Positions 39,683-50,526 of a stretch of 64,000 bases of DNA are shown here, one piece after another; within the stretch, counting starts at the first letter, position 1, and each line of letters opens with the position of its first letter. The notes under the pieces are model-generated. The model did not search any database and had not been told where the DNA came from. It saw nothing but the letters and a program-made list of their open reading frames with translations. Origin of the DNA: Skeletonema tropicum (Eukaryota; Bacillariophyta; Thalassiosirophyceae; Thalassiosirales; Thalassiosiraceae); contig CM074141.1 of assembly GCA_037178625.1 (NCBI GenBank), positions 1,178,001 through 1,242,000 on the forward strand, given 5' to 3'. The translations under genes were made by a program, and so were the position numbers.

Positions 39683-40007
39683 GGCTATGGTGTTCTTTTT
39701 ACAACAACTTCTTGGCGCAAATGTGCCCGACGGAAGTGGAAGAGATGAAGAGAAGTTTGTGGTGGAGAGGAGCCTGCGACGCGCACGGGCAATTGGAAAC
39801 TACGCCCCCCAAACGCCCCAAGGACAGCCCCAAGACAAGCGACTATAACAATTTGGTATGTAATAATACATCAAAAGTGCGTGAATATTTAGCGCAAGCC
39901 CGCTTGCCCGTATCGCTTTTTCGACACTCGCACTTCGCGAACCGAGAACCGAAGCCCTCGCAGCCCTCATCCGGCGCATTGCTCACCTCCACTATGGTAC
40001 CATAATT

Positions 40008-41477
40008 ATGATCATTTCAACCATGTCGGCCAGCATATCCCCACCAGTCGAAGAACAAAGGCGGATCCGCCTAAAGGACCGCACCACCATCCCCATACCA
40101 AGCGCACCATACCTCCTCCTCTCCACCACACTCGACACGGCCTGCGACATCCCCTACGTCGGACGCACAATCTGCCCACAAAGCGGATGGCGATCCCTCC
40201 TCCCCAACGAATGGGTGGAATTCCCCCATGGCAAACTTAGTCACTCCTTTGAAACGTCCTTTAGTCGATATGCCGATCGAGGTGTCAGTTATGCGGATTT
40301 TTTACAGTGGGAGAAGGTGAATGCGAATAAGAATTCGGGTACGATTCATACTCCTAATAATAATAATGGAGATGGACTAATATCGGCGACATTACAGAAT
40401 TATTACAATTATGCATTTAATACCAACTCGACTGAGCTGGGGATGTTGACTAATCCAATGGCACTTTGCGTCCTGGCAGCGTTGGTGGTCATTGTACGGT
40501 TATTGAAGAAGGCTTTACTGCCCAAATTTTCAGCCCTGGGACGACGTCTTGGGCGATCGACGCATGGACCCAACTGGGCCAAGGAAAATGAAGAACGCAT
40601 TGTCAAATTTGGTGAATATGTCTACCGTCTATGCTATCACTCGGCAGTATCCATCTATGGACTGTGGTACTTTCACGACAAATCATGGTGGAATAAGAGT
40701 CAGGGTGGCACAAGTAACTTGTGGGATATACATCCCAATCATCCAGTCGAACCGGGTATGGCGTGGTATTATTTGGTGCAAAGTGCCTACAACGTTGATG
40801 CATTGGTTAGTTTGCTAGAACTTAGTTTCGAGGTTGAAGCAGTCAATCCAATGGCGTATTCGTCGGCATTGAACTTTTTGGAGAAGGAGCATGTGGTGGA
40901 TGAAGGTCAAAGGAAACAAGAGGTATTGAAAATGATGAACAACGGTGGATGTGATAAGACGTTTCTGTGGACTCCTTTGTTTCAAATCAAATGGTCTTCT
41001 ACAGTCCGAGGTGACTTTCGTGAGATGATGGCACATCACATTGTGACGAATATTCTCATTTTTTTGTCATCGTATTATCGGTTTACAAGAATAGGATCCA
41101 TGATATTTTTGGTGCATGATTTGTCGGATGTGCCTATTGATATGTCCAAGCTTGCCAATTTCGTAAAGTGGAAGACTACGACGATTGTTTGTTTTGTGAC
41201 AATGGTACTAATGTGGATTGCGACGAGGCTGGTCATCTTCCCATTTATGATTTGTGGATCTGTTTTGACGGAGAGTTATCATTTTTTGGTGGAAGAGGGC
41301 ACGTTGGATCCAGCAGTGCATGAAGCGTATTATATGCTTTTTTACTCCTTGTTGGGTTCCCTGGTTTTATTGCACATAACCTGGTTCATCATATTGTTAA
41401 GAATTGGTTGGACGTTAGTGAGTAAGGGAGAAACCCATGACTATTCGGAGCACAAAAAAGGGGAGAAACAGCACTGA
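40008..41477 (+). CDS. Ceramide synthase (LAG1/LASS, TLC domain)
   Basis: 489 residues, multi-pass ER membrane protein that N-acylates sphingoid bases. The TLC core is clear: RLCYHSAVSIYGLWYFHDKS, YYLVQSAYNVDALVSLLELS, then the catalytic Lag motif RGDFREMMAHHIVTNILIFL with the paired His, SSYYRFTRIGSMIFLVHDLSDV containing the HDxSD, and FPFMICGSVL. The N-terminal 140 residues are variable, with one hydrophobic segment (MALCVLAALVVIVRLL). The first of two ATGs (40008, 40023) is used. The tail is charged and hydrophilic. Acyl-chain preference cannot be predicted. Confidence 0.9.
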   Translation: MIISTMSASISPPVEEQRRIRLKDRTTIPIPSAPYLLLSTTLDTACDIPYVGRTICPQSGWRSLLPNEWVEFPHGKLSHSFETSFSRYADRGVSYADFLQWEKVNANKNSGTIHTPNNNNGDGLISATLQNYYNYAFNTNSTELGMLTNPMALCVLAALVVIVRLLKKALLPKFSALGRRLGRSTHGPNWAKENEERIVKFGEYVYRLCYHSAVSIYGLWYFHDKSWWNKSQGGTSNLWDIHPNHPVEPGMAWYYLVQSAYNVDALVSLLELSFEVEAVNPMAYSSALNFLEKEHVVDEGQRKQEVLKMMNNGGCDKTFLWTPLFQIKWSSTVRGDFREMMAHHIVTNILIFLSSYYRFTRIGSMIFLVHDLSDVPIDMSKLANFVKWKTTTIVCFVTMVLMWIATRLVIFPFMICGSVLTESYHFLVEEGTLDPAVHEAYYMLFYSLLGSLVLLHITWFIILLRIGWTLVSKGETHDYSEHKKGEKQH

Positions 41478-41819
41478 AGCTAAATGTTGTGATGTATATA
41501 TGTGATGTGGTCTGCTATGACTACTAATGTTTGTCTAAGAATTAAATTGATGAGTTTTTAATTTGCTACAATAAGATATATGCAACTTGCAATACAAAAA
41601 AATATGATTCATGTTGTATACGATACTCATCTGTGCGATAAGCTCGAAACAGTTAGAATGGATTGACCTTGCTTTGTGAGACAATCGACTACTCAGCTCA
41701 AACTAATCAAGAAAGGAAGAGATTTGTCCTACTTTCAATTAGAGTTTTATAAGTTTAGTTTTGCTACAATACAGGAGACATTACTTGCAAGAAGTTAACA
41801 TGATACAAATCAAGCAGTT
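41478..41819. other. Convergent 3' flanks with a weak direct repeat
   Basis: 340 AT-rich bases between stop codons. An imperfect repeat (TTTTTAATTTGCTACAATA near 41553 and TTAGTTTTGCTACAATACA near 41754) is visible. No gene. Confidence 0.35.
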
Positions 41820-42224
41820 TTACTCAGCTGCTGCGATAACATCTGCAAAACTGAGAGTCTCGTCATCACATGGACCTAATTTCTCAACATTGACTCCATA
41901 ACTGTCTAACTTAGAAGAACAATAAGTTTTCCCATCGCAGCCACATACTAAACGGCAGCTTCTATCGGATATGAGATCAATCAACTTGCATTTCCCAGTT
42001 CCATCACAATCACCAACATCTTTCACACAGTAGCATCCATTGTCACTGTTTTTGCACCGTCCTTTACTGGCGCAGTCATCTGAAGTTGTGCATGTACCGA
42101 AGGTGTCAGAATTAAGCGATAGCTCAAAGTTTCGGAGCCCGAAGGACTCGCTGCCTGCCGTGGATGAGATCAGGGCAGCAATGAGAAGAACGAAGAAGCT
42201 AGTGAAGGTAGACTGCGATAACAT
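41820..42224 (-). CDS. Small secreted Kazal-like Cys-rich protein
   Basis: 134 residues with a signal peptide (TFTSFFVLLIAALISSTAGS) and no membrane segment after it. The mature part holds about 15 Cys. The C-terminal CRLVCGCDGKTYCSSKLDSY and GVNVEKLGPC follow the Kazal pattern (VCGxDGxTYxxxC...G...GxC), and the first half (CTTSDDCASKGRCKNSDNGC) is an additional Cys module. Kazal domains inhibit serine proteases or act as extracellular modules; the reactive-site loop here is short, so inhibition is uncertain. Confidence 0.65.
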   Translation of the reverse strand: MLSQSTFTSFFVLLIAALISSTAGSESFGLRNFELSLNSDTFGTCTTSDDCASKGRCKNSDNGCYCVKDVGDCDGTGKCKLIDLISDRSCRLVCGCDGKTYCSSKLDSYGVNVEKLGPCDDETLSFADVIAAAE

Positions 42225-42572
42225 GGCTTTGGAGTTCGTTGATAAAAGTTATGCGAGGGTGCTGAGTTGTGTGTGTGTAACTTTTATCCAATTGTGAGAG
42301 TGGCTGGTGAAAGAGTCAGGAAGTAGAAGCATGCCTAGCTGTTGCCATTGTCATCCACCTCTTGCTTCTCTTGCTTTTTTTCTTTATGTCATCGGTATTT
42401 AACTTATGTACTGCCTTGCTTAAGTACGTACGTAATGCCCATAATTCTACCTATACAGATATGTAGATAACATCACCTTTTTTCTTTGGCGATAGGCGGG
42501 CTTATGCCATGCCATGGCCGCTTCATTATGCCTCTCTCTTTCATGCACTGAGTATTCAAACAATCCACCGCT
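42225..42572. other. Divergent intergenic region
   Basis: About 350 bp between the Kazal-like gene (minus) and the next gene (plus). GTACGTACGTA-like text lies near 42424-42434. No gene was found. Confidence 0.35.
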
Positions 42573-43454
42573 ATGCCGTCTCTAGCCAACGATAAAGCAG
42601 TGGCAACTGCAAAGGAAAAAGTGGATGAAATTTCCAACTTACACAACAAACTCAGCCCCAAGAAGAAGCAGTCTCCAAAACTCGCTGCGTCTTCATCACC
42701 ATCATGTCGTCGTTATCCGGATTATTCATCCCCCTTATTTCGAGATGAAGTAGTACAGCAGGAGATGCGCTATTTTGATGAAGTTCTCCGTGCTGACAAT
42801 AAAGTTGGAGGGTTTGGGTATAATCTTCCTGCCTACAAGCCAACATTTGGAAAAAGAGTCGAAGAAGGGAGCAAACACAACATGAGCAGTCCGAAACAAA
42901 GGCAGAGCAGCAGCCCATATCGGCCCAATACTTCTTCTTTGCCAGCATCTCATCAACACCAACAACGAGCAAAGAAACGTCATGTACGCTCCCGAAACAT
43001 ACGCCAACAAACGAATCGAAAGCTACTCCTCAAAGCAAAAGTATCCTCACGTAGAATCATGAGAAAACTTTCTGGTATTGGCCAGACCTGCTCCCAGAAA
43101 TGGGGAGTGGTTACAAATGCAATTCATCAACAGATTCTTTTATCAATTGCAAGTATGAACTCATTGCTAGAGAACAATGGGGCTTCCGGTAGAGATTGTC
43201 GTCAAAGAAGTTCGTTTGGTGAAGCAGTTGCGAGAAGCCAACATCAAAGGGAGAGTTCAACATCAAATCATAATGCGGTGCATACAAATAATGTGGATAG
43301 CAGCAGCAGCAGAGGAGGACTGTCAAGAGTACCGCCACAGTTATTCATGGACACGACCACGTGGTTCAAGAATAGGACGGAGAGCATCAGTTCGAAGGCT
43401 ATTGCAAAGGCAAAAGATTCTATTCGCAATAGAAAGGTATCATTTCTTGTGTAG
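42573..43454 (+). CDS. Hypothetical basic, mostly disordered protein
   Basis: 293 residues, not recognised. It is rich in Lys, Arg, Ser and Gln with no signal or membrane segment. A possible short conserved block is YPDYSSPLFRDEVVQQEMRY (about residues 48-67). A strongly basic patch follows (RAKKRHVRSRNIRQQTNRKL, ~131-150), which could be a nuclear or nucleic-acid-binding region. ATG at 42573, uninterrupted frame; coding bias looks real. Confidence 0.5.
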   Translation: MPSLANDKAVATAKEKVDEISNLHNKLSPKKKQSPKLAASSSPSCRRYPDYSSPLFRDEVVQQEMRYFDEVLRADNKVGGFGYNLPAYKPTFGKRVEEGSKHNMSSPKQRQSSSPYRPNTSSLPASHQHQQRAKKRHVRSRNIRQQTNRKLLLKAKVSSRRIMRKLSGIGQTCSQKWGVVTNAIHQQILLSIASMNSLLENNGASGRDCRQRSSFGEAVARSQHQRESSTSNHNAVHTNNVDSSSSRGGLSRVPPQLFMDTTTWFKNRTESISSKAIAKAKDSIRNRKVSFLV

Positions 43455-43807
43455 ATATAAGTAGTAATTGCACAACACCTACATATTTATCTGATACTGA
43501 ACCCTAAACACCTACGCTGGTTGATTGGTGGTGATTATTACCATGGTCCATAGGTCGGTGTCGGTGGGTAGAGGTAGGGCGTGGATGTCTAAAATCCCAG
43601 CATGGCGATTCAAATAAACTTTAGATCCCAGACACCTTCGCAAACAGATGGCTTGATGTTGGCCACAGTTGGCCATCCATCAAAGAGTTGATGTTTTTGA
43701 TGCCGCCACGGAACGCAAAAAATATCTATATTGAAATGATATTCCTCGGCAAACGCTAAAGCTAAGCCAACGATCTATCCTGATAAGATTGACCTACTAC
43801 TATCACT
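43455..43807. other. Intergenic, promoter side of the phosphohexomutase gene
   Basis: 350 bp with no gene seen. A GGTCGGTGTCGGTGGGTAGA-type run is present near 43553-43572. Confidence 0.35.
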
Positions 43808-45843
43808 ATGAAGAACAACGCCTCTCTCTTGATCCTGCTATTGACCGCTATTGGTCCTCATCGACAGGATGTTAGCGCCTTTGTTCCATCCTCGTCCGTC
43901 GTTTCGATCCCAAGCAGTAGATGCAAATACACCACATCATCACTTTGTGCGACCAACGATGTTTCCACCGAGACATCCTCCTCCTATTCTCCATCCACCT
44001 CCTTCGACACCATCCAATTCACCGAAATCGACGCGTCCAACACCCCACCCAATCTTCAAACCATCTTGACATCGCTCAAAGAATTAAAAAGTGGATCCGA
44101 TTTACGAGGGACCTACGCCGCTCATGCCAACAGTGGTGGGACCATTGCCAATATTAGTCACCTAATCAAACAAGTCAAAGGTGAGGGGAATGGAGTGGCA
44201 TTAACTCCATTTGCATCTCATTGCTTTGGTGTGGCGTTTGCTCGTTGGTTGTTGCAACGTGAGGAAGGTAGTGACGAACTACAGCAAAACCACAAACATG
44301 GAGCTAATGCACTTACCATTTGCATCGGACGTGACCCACGTTTGCATGGTGAGCGATTGGCAGATGCATTTGCTCGTGGGGCAGAGAGTGTAGATGGAGT
44401 GACCAAGCCTGTAAGAGTGTTGTATACTGGTGTGACGACCACTCCGTCAATGTATGAGTATTGCCGGTAAGATGTTCACTTTCTCTGTGTTTGTTGCATT
44501 GATCTCACACGCTCGCAAATATATAGAATGGCTCATTCATTTGTAAACACATGATCTCCCTCGTGTGTAATAGGTCTGGAAAATGCGATGCAGCCATCAT
44601 CATCACGGCAAGCCATCTACCTGAAGATAAGAATGGAATAAAATTCTTTTCTAGTGAAGGCGGCCTTGATAAGAGCGATATTGATGAACTCATTGTGCTC
44701 GCACAAGAAGAGGCCACGAAATGGTATGATATGGGTATCATGCCTCCTTCTTCAGGAAATGCTGGAGTGTTGTGTTCGGAGCTTGTCAACTTTTTGCCTT
44801 ATTACAAGGAAACTTTGAAACAAGCCATTGGTAGAGAGGTGGATCCCAATCCTAACCCAGCCAAGCCACTCTCAAATCTCAAAATTGTCGTCAATCCTGG
44901 CAATGGATCGGGTTCGTTTTTCAGTGATCTATTGCGTGAACTCGGCGCAAATGTGGCTGGATCTCTCCATCTGACTCCGGATGGAACATTCCCCGACACT
45001 TTTGGTGTGCCCAATCCAGAAAAGAAAGAGATGGTGAAGGAAACTATTCGGGCTTGTAAAGAATGCAATGCTGATATTGGAATCATGTTTGATACGGATG
45101 CAGATCGTTCTGGATTTGTCCTTCCACGATCGATCGATGCGAATGGTGTGTGTTCTTCGTATGAACCGCTAAACAAGAACAGATTGATTGCTTTGTTGAG
45201 CGTCATCTTTAGTACGTCTACTCCGGGAGCTACTGTCGTTACTGACTCAACCACAAGTGAAGGTTTGGCCACATTTTTGGAGGAGAAACTTGGGTTGAAG
45301 CACTTTCGTTACCTTCGCGGATATGCCAATGTAATCAGCAAAGCAAAAGAGTTGCAGGGGAGTGAAATGGCTATTGAAACATCGGGACATTGCGCTCTTC
45401 GCGAAAACGGCTGGATTGACGATGGAACCTACACGGCGGTAAAGATCATTGCCCTTTTGGCGAATTCCAAGGGCAAAGGAAGCCTCCTCGACTTGATCTC
45501 GGATCTTGAAGAAATGCCGTTTGATGTAGAATTCAGGGTAAAAGCAAAAGACGGGTCGCTGGAAACTACAACTGCTGTTTTTGAGAGTGTGTCAAAGGCT
45601 TTGAAAGAGAAGTGTAGCGGTGAGGAAGAGTGGACCCTGGACGAAGATAATCTTGAGGGGGTGCGAGTGCGTCTCTCTTCTGGTGGTTTCTTCATGATAA
45701 GGCAAAGTCTACACGATCCTGTGATAAGTCTTCAGGTTGAAAGTGTGAATGAAGAATACGCACGTTCAGTTGCTTTATCTCCATTGTTTGACTTGTTCTC
45801 GGAACACGCACAAGTTTTGGATCTTAGTGCAATTGGGAGGTAG
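43808..45843 (+). CDS. Plastid-targeted phosphohexomutase (phosphoglucomutase/phosphomannomutase family)
   Basis: Two exons, 43808-44466 and 44574-45843 (107-bp intron, donor GTAAGA, acceptor AATAG), give 642 residues. The leader (SLLILLLTAIGPHRQDVSAF) carries the VSAF plastid motif. Catalytic elements are the phosphoserine loop IIITASHLPEDKNG (Ser233; the splice lies just upstream), the metal loop FDTDADRSG (from about Asp393) and the sugar-binding loop ETSGHCALREN. The C-terminal domain ends in VRVRLSSGGFFMIRQSLHDP, where family members bind the substrate phosphate. It interconverts hexose 1- and 6-phosphates; glucose versus mannose preference cannot be decided. The TASHLP loop has Leu where TASHNP is usual. 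Confidence 0.88.
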
Positions 45844-45995
45844 ACTGACAATAAGTTAAAGTAAGTAGCATACCACCTATCATAGTTATTCCGAGATGCT
45901 TCACTCGCTAAAGTGCCTCCATTATTTCTTCACCATCACTATCATCCTCTTCCGACAAGTGTATAGTGACAATGCAAGAAAAGGAAGGACATTAT

Positions 45996-46250
45996 TCACC
46001 ACTGCATCTGTGTATTTGCGGCCTCATTCAATAAGCGTTGGTGCTCTTCTTTGTGGCGAATAATTTTGCGAATAAGTGATGTAATCCACCTTCGTATCGC
46101 CACGACCTTTTCTCCAACATCATAATCGTCATCATCGTTGTAGTAGCCAGCATCTGCAGTGGGAAGGATCTTATTAATTGAATCAATCTCTGCACTCATA
46201 CTTTGATGCCCCGAAGCAAGACCAAAGTTAATATCAGAAGGTACGTTCAT
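45996..46250 (-). CDS. Small hypothetical protein, 84 residues
   Basis: It starts with ATG at 46250 and ends at 45996. The C-terminal half (VVAIRRWITSLIRKIIRHKE and EHQRLLNEAANTQMQW) reads as an amphipathic basic helix, preceded by an acidic run (NDDDDYDVGE). No family recognised. It may be a genuine short gene converging on the phosphohexomutase, but evidence is limited to frame and composition. Confidence 0.38.
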   Translation of the reverse strand: MNVPSDINFGLASGHQSMSAEIDSINKILPTADAGYYNDDDDYDVGEKVVAIRRWITSLIRKIIRHKEEHQRLLNEAANTQMQW

Positions 46251-46564
46251 ATATTCGTACTGGTAGAGTATGACTCAACGCTCAACGCAGATTGACTTTA
46301 CCTACTCGTACCCAGCAGACTTCGCTTGTAGTAGCCCGATTTAAATGATTCCAAGAGCAGTGTTATTCTCAGTAAGGTAGTAGTGAAGAGTCTGCCCAAT
46401 ATTATTCTGTGATTCCATTGCCAACAGTCGATAGAAAGGGTATTACGGTGTGTCGGCTTCTCGTGAAAATATGTAGCTAGTAAAAACATGTACTAGGAAA
46501 CTTGTGAAAGCACGCTTTTAGTATTGTACATACTTTTAGCGTGAAGATACCTACTGGAAACTGC

Positions 46565-46881
46565 ATGAAATTTGTAGTTCAATATTGTTTTGACCTCAGT
46601 TTATAGCTTATTGCATCATGGAACACTATCGCACCAAAGTTTGCTACTTTCTATTCCCTAGTAAATATGAAAATAGTACCAATTTTGGTGACGTAGGAAA
46701 CTTATTAGGTTGAGGCCAATTTTGTGAGTATAAACTATAGATTGATTACTTTCTGAAAAAAGAAGACATGCTGAATCGATTGCAATAGCGAGCGACTTTT
46801 CAAGATGATAACATAACATGCTAAACGCGCTGCCAATAGTGACTTTTTCGGAGCCACGTTTCTAGTTTATTATCAAAAATA
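46565..46881. repeat. Segment A: empty copy of the hAT target site
   Basis: 317 bp nearly identical to 48841-49050 plus 50426-50526, where element E2 separates the two halves. Here the site is uninterrupted and TTGCAATA occurs once (46780-46787). It also carries 13 bp (about 46690-46702) absent from the other copy. Confidence 0.92.
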
Positions 46882-48364
46882 GAAGTCAGATGATCCTGCA
46901 TAACATTCAAACCACGTGATGCGACCAGAAATAGCACCAGTTGATTCCACATACTGTACCACATTTTTGATACTAAAAGACTTGTTGTTCTGTTGCAGCT
47001 GTTCCAAAGATGGAAGCGATGGAAGTGGAACGTCAAAAGAATGAAACCAGTCATTGTTTTGAGTATCAAAGTCCTCAAAATCCTTTTTAACTCTCCTCCG
47101 CATCTCATCAGAACCATCTTCACCCAAAGGCACATACCACTCGATCATCTTCCTTACGAGCGCAGCCTTGTTAGTCTGCAGGTAGAACAACTCCCTCCAC
47201 ACACGAGAGTTTGGGTCACAGAGGAAACACATCAAGTGATGCTCATCGAGTAAACCAACCTTCAGTCCGCTGGGATCAACACCATCCATATTGAAACGTT
47301 CACGGATCATACCAGCAACTTCTGCTCTTGAGCCCTGACCAAGAAGTTCATCAAACTCGGGAGTGAGACACTTGTTAATATCATTGCGCAGCGCTTGAAC
47401 CAAGAGGGGGTAAGCACTAAGTGGCATATCCTTGCGGGAACAAGCCAAATGTGCTTCCTTGAAAGGGAGCGTGAAGGCAATAACAACATCAAACATCTTC
47501 CAAATATTTTCCTTCTTGAAGTGCTCCATCAGCTCATCCAACTCAGCTTGCTTTGTTGCAGTGCGCTCACTACGATACTTTTGATACTCCACCTTGCCAG
47601 GAAGTACAAGAAGAAAGTCACGACACTTGCGAGCGCTCACAACAACGTCATGTAGAAGGTTCATCCGTGTCTCCACGGGGCAGAAAACTTTGGAGTAAAA
47701 CACGAGCTCATCCACTAGAGCTGCGCTGCGTCGGAAAGAATCAATGCGATCAATCTTCACGAAGTCCCTGACTTTCCTAGCATACTTTATGACAAGTTGC
47801 ATAACTGAAGTCTTGGCTAGGTCTTTCATAAGCAAATCGATGCAATGAGCCGGATCGCGTGTAACTATGACCTTCATCCCTGGATACTTTTCTTCAAGTT
47901 CCTTCCCAACTCGATCCGCAACATGCCTTGCAGCATTATCAACAGGAATGCTCACAATCTTCGCATTGTATTCTTTCATGACGTTTTCACAAACCCTCAC
48001 AGCATCCTCTATTTTGGCTTCGGTAACATGCTTATCGCTTCCAAGATCTTTCCATTCGAGGAAGAGTGAGAAGTCACTCTTCGCGACGGTGTATACGATC
48101 TAGGCAGAAGAGGATACAGCAGGGCAACATAAATAGTAGTGAGACAATTGAAAGCAATGAAGTTATTGTACAGAACATAAATCACGTACCTTTTGTTTGC
48201 CCAAGACAGTGACTCCATCCACCCACAATTTCCTCACAGTAGAGTTTACCGCAAAGGGCACCATGAATTGGTCCTTCACACATCATGCACTGATGATCAG
48301 CCGGGTTGTTGAGGGGGGAGTTCTTCATGCCACAAAGGGCGTTGGCGGCGCATGTCAAAAGCAT
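46873..48364 (-). pseudogene. hAT transposase, C-terminally truncated (E1)
   Basis: Long frame from about 48099 to 46873 plus an upstream exon-like frame (48364-48190) with a Cys/His cluster (HQCMMCEGPIHGALCG). The hAT catalytic-core text IPVDNAARHVADRVGKELEE and VTRDPAHCIDLLMKDLAK matches the DUF659/hAT pattern of Asp-Asn followed by Pro/Cys-x-H-x-(I/L)-DL. Splicing 48189-48100 (GTACGT to CCTAG) leaves a phase mismatch, and the C-terminal dimerisation region is missing because the element is cut at FECYAGSSDFY. One codon (Tyr) is absent relative to E2 at WRELFY. Confidence 0.75.
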
Positions 48365-48840
48365 TATTGTTGAAGATTATTGAATTGTTGTTGTTATTGC
48401 CAGGCAAACTATGACAGCGTGGTAGACGGCAGAGTGAACAAAAAGTTGATTTGTGCACATACCCGCACCCAAAATAAGAGCCATCCGCGCCCAAAATCAT
48501 CTGGTACATGCCAATGCAGGAACACGCATGTAAGCTGAATTACTACGAAGGAATAAGTAATACTGCATTGTTAGTCGCCAGCATTTTGGTGAAGAGTTAC
48601 TCTCCGCTGAGTTGACAAACTCATCATCTGGATGGTGCGTGGTGTTCTTTGGGGTTTGGTGGTTGGTGGAATGAAGGGTCTTAGGTTATTTTTGTGCTAC
48701 GTGTTGGTTCAGTACCATCCGTTCGCGCCAGAATTTTTGTGAAATTTCATTGTTGGCCAAAATTGGTGCAACTTTCACCCTGTAAATTTCACGAAAGTTG
48801 CAGTAGTGAAATTTCACCCTTTTGAAATTCCATTACGCTA
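46882..48840 (-). mobile_element. hAT element E1, inverted, lacking its 3' end
   Basis: The outer end at 48823-48840 is the terminal repeat TAGCGTAATGGAATTTCA (read on the minus strand). From there inward it matches E2 almost exactly, then carries about 960 bp (roughly 47530-48495) that E2 lacks. It stops at 46881/46882 inside the transposase gene, with no second terminal repeat. The sequence right of the terminal repeat starts ATGAAATT, which is exactly the first 8 bases of segment A and could be this element's own target duplication. Confidence 0.85.
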
Positions 48841-49050
48841 ATGAAATTTGTAGTTCAATATTGTTTTGACCTCAGTTTATAGCTTATTGCATCATGGAAC
48901 ACTATCGCACCAAAGTTTGCTACTTTCTATTCCCTAGTAAATATGAAAATATTACCAATTTTGGTTATTAGGTTGAGGCCAATTTTGTGAGTATAAACTA
49001 TAGATTGATTACTTTCTGAAAAAAGAAGACATGCTGAATCGATTGCAATA

Positions 49051-50425
49051 TAGCGTAATGGAATTTCAAAAGGGTGAAATTTCACTACTGCAACTTTCGT
49101 GAAATTTACAGGGTGAAAGTTGCACCAATTTTGGCCAACAATGAAATTTCACAAAAATTCTGGCGCGAACGGATGGTACTGAACCAACACGTAGCACAAA
49201 AATAACCTAAGACCCTTCATTCCACCAACCACCAAACCCCAAAGAACACCACGCACCATCCAGATGATGAGTTTGTCAACTCAGCGGAGAGTAACTCTTC
49301 ACCAAAATGCTGGCGACTAACAATGCAGTATTACTTATTCCTTCGTAGTAATTCAGCTTACATGCGTGTTCCTGCATTGGCATGTACCAGATGATTTTGG
49401 GCGCGGATGGAGCACTTCAAGAAGGAAAATATTTGGAAGATGTTTGATGTTGTTATTGCCTTCACGCTCCCTTTCAAGGAAGCACATTTGGCTTGTTCCC
49501 GCAAGGATATGCCACTTAGTGCTTACCCCCTCTTGGTTCAAGCGCTGCGCAATGATATTAACAAGTGTCTCACTCCCGAGTTTGATGAACTTCTTGGTCA
49601 GGGCTCAAGAGCAGAAGTTGCTGGTATGATCCGTGAACGTTTCAATATGGATGGTGTTGATCCCAGCGGACTGAAGGTTGGTTTACTCGATGAGCATCAC
49701 TTGATGTGTTTCCTCTGTGACCCAAACTCTCGTGTGTGGAGGGAGTTGTTCTACTACCTGCAGACTAACAAGGCTGCGCTCGTAAGGAAGATGATCGAGT
49801 GGTATGTGCCTTTGGGTGAAGATGGTTCTGATGAGATGCGGAGGAGAGTTAAAAAGGATTTTGAGGACTTTGATACTCAAAACAATGACTGGTTTCATTC
49901 TTTTGACGTTCCACTTCCATCGCTTCCATCTTTGGAACAGCTGCAACAGAACAACAAGTCTTTTAGTATCAAAAATGTGGTACAGTATGTGGAATCAACT
50001 GGTGCTATTTCTGGTCGCATCACGTGGTTTGAATGTTATGCAGGATCATCTGACTTCTATCGATTGGTTGCTAAGCCTCTAATGTCTATGGGAACTGTCG
50101 GATCGATGGATTGTGAGCGTAGGGCCAAACCTCTGAAGAACAGCATTCTTGTGAAGGATAGGAATAGGATGAAGGATCCAACTGGTGTTGCACTTCTTCG
50201 AGGGAAGGAAAACCTCCGTCATATCATGGATGCGAAGAAGATGCTTGGAAAGAAGCTTGCTGACAGTCTCTCTTAGAGTGATGTGTTGACTGCAGAGTGC
50301 AAAGTATTACGACTATCTCAGGATAAGCTAGAGTGAAATTTAATCCCTTGAAATTTCTGAAATTTCTGAAATTTCAACCTGCAATTTTCAACCCCCTCCA
50401 AAAATGGTGAAATTCCATTACGCTA
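49051..50425 (+). mobile_element. hAT element E2, 1375 bp, both ends intact
   Basis: Terminal repeats TAGCGTAATGGAATTTCA at 49051-49068 and inverted at 50408-50425. Flanking 8-bp target duplications TTGCAATA lie at 49043-49050 and 50426-50433, the size typical of hAT elements. The interior is deleted relative to E1: GCGCGGATGG at 49401-49410 jumps to the middle of the transposase. Subterminal GAAATTTC-type repeats are frequent at both ends (for example 49079-49150 and 50335-50380). Confidence 0.93.
49407..50276 (+). pseudogene. hAT transposase, C-terminal portion (E2)
   Basis: 289 codons from an ATG created next to the deletion junction. It keeps the last part of the protein, including SMDCERRAKPLKNSILVKDR and LLRGKENLRHIMDAKKML, which fits the hAT C-terminal dimerisation region, but lacks the first catalytic Asp region. 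The element is therefore non-autonomous, though its ends could be mobilised by a full-length relative. Confidence 0.78.
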
Positions 50426-50526
50426 TTGCAATAGCGAGCGACTTTTCAAGATGATAACATAACATGCTAAACGCGCTGCCAATAGTGACTTTTTCGGAGC
50501 CACGTTTCTAGTTTATTATCAAAAAT

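Larger units (their letters stand above)
48841..50526. repeat. Segment A', second copy of A, interrupted by E2
   Basis: 48841-49050 and 50426-50526 together equal segment A (46565-46881) with E2 inserted at TTGCAATA. To the right of 50526 the sequence continues into the flank of the oxidoreductase gene. Confidence 0.9.

Noticed and set aside
39561..40005. Open frames antisense to the OB/methyltransferase gene and into the ceramide-synthase promoter
   Set aside because: They are shadows of the minus-strand coding frame, have no homology signal, and end in intergenic DNA.
46800..50500. LTR retrotransposon, suggested by long repeats flanking coding DNA
   Set aside because: The repeats are host segment A plus inverted hAT copies. 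Terminal repeats are inverted, target duplications are 8 bp, and no reverse transcriptase or integrase motif is present.
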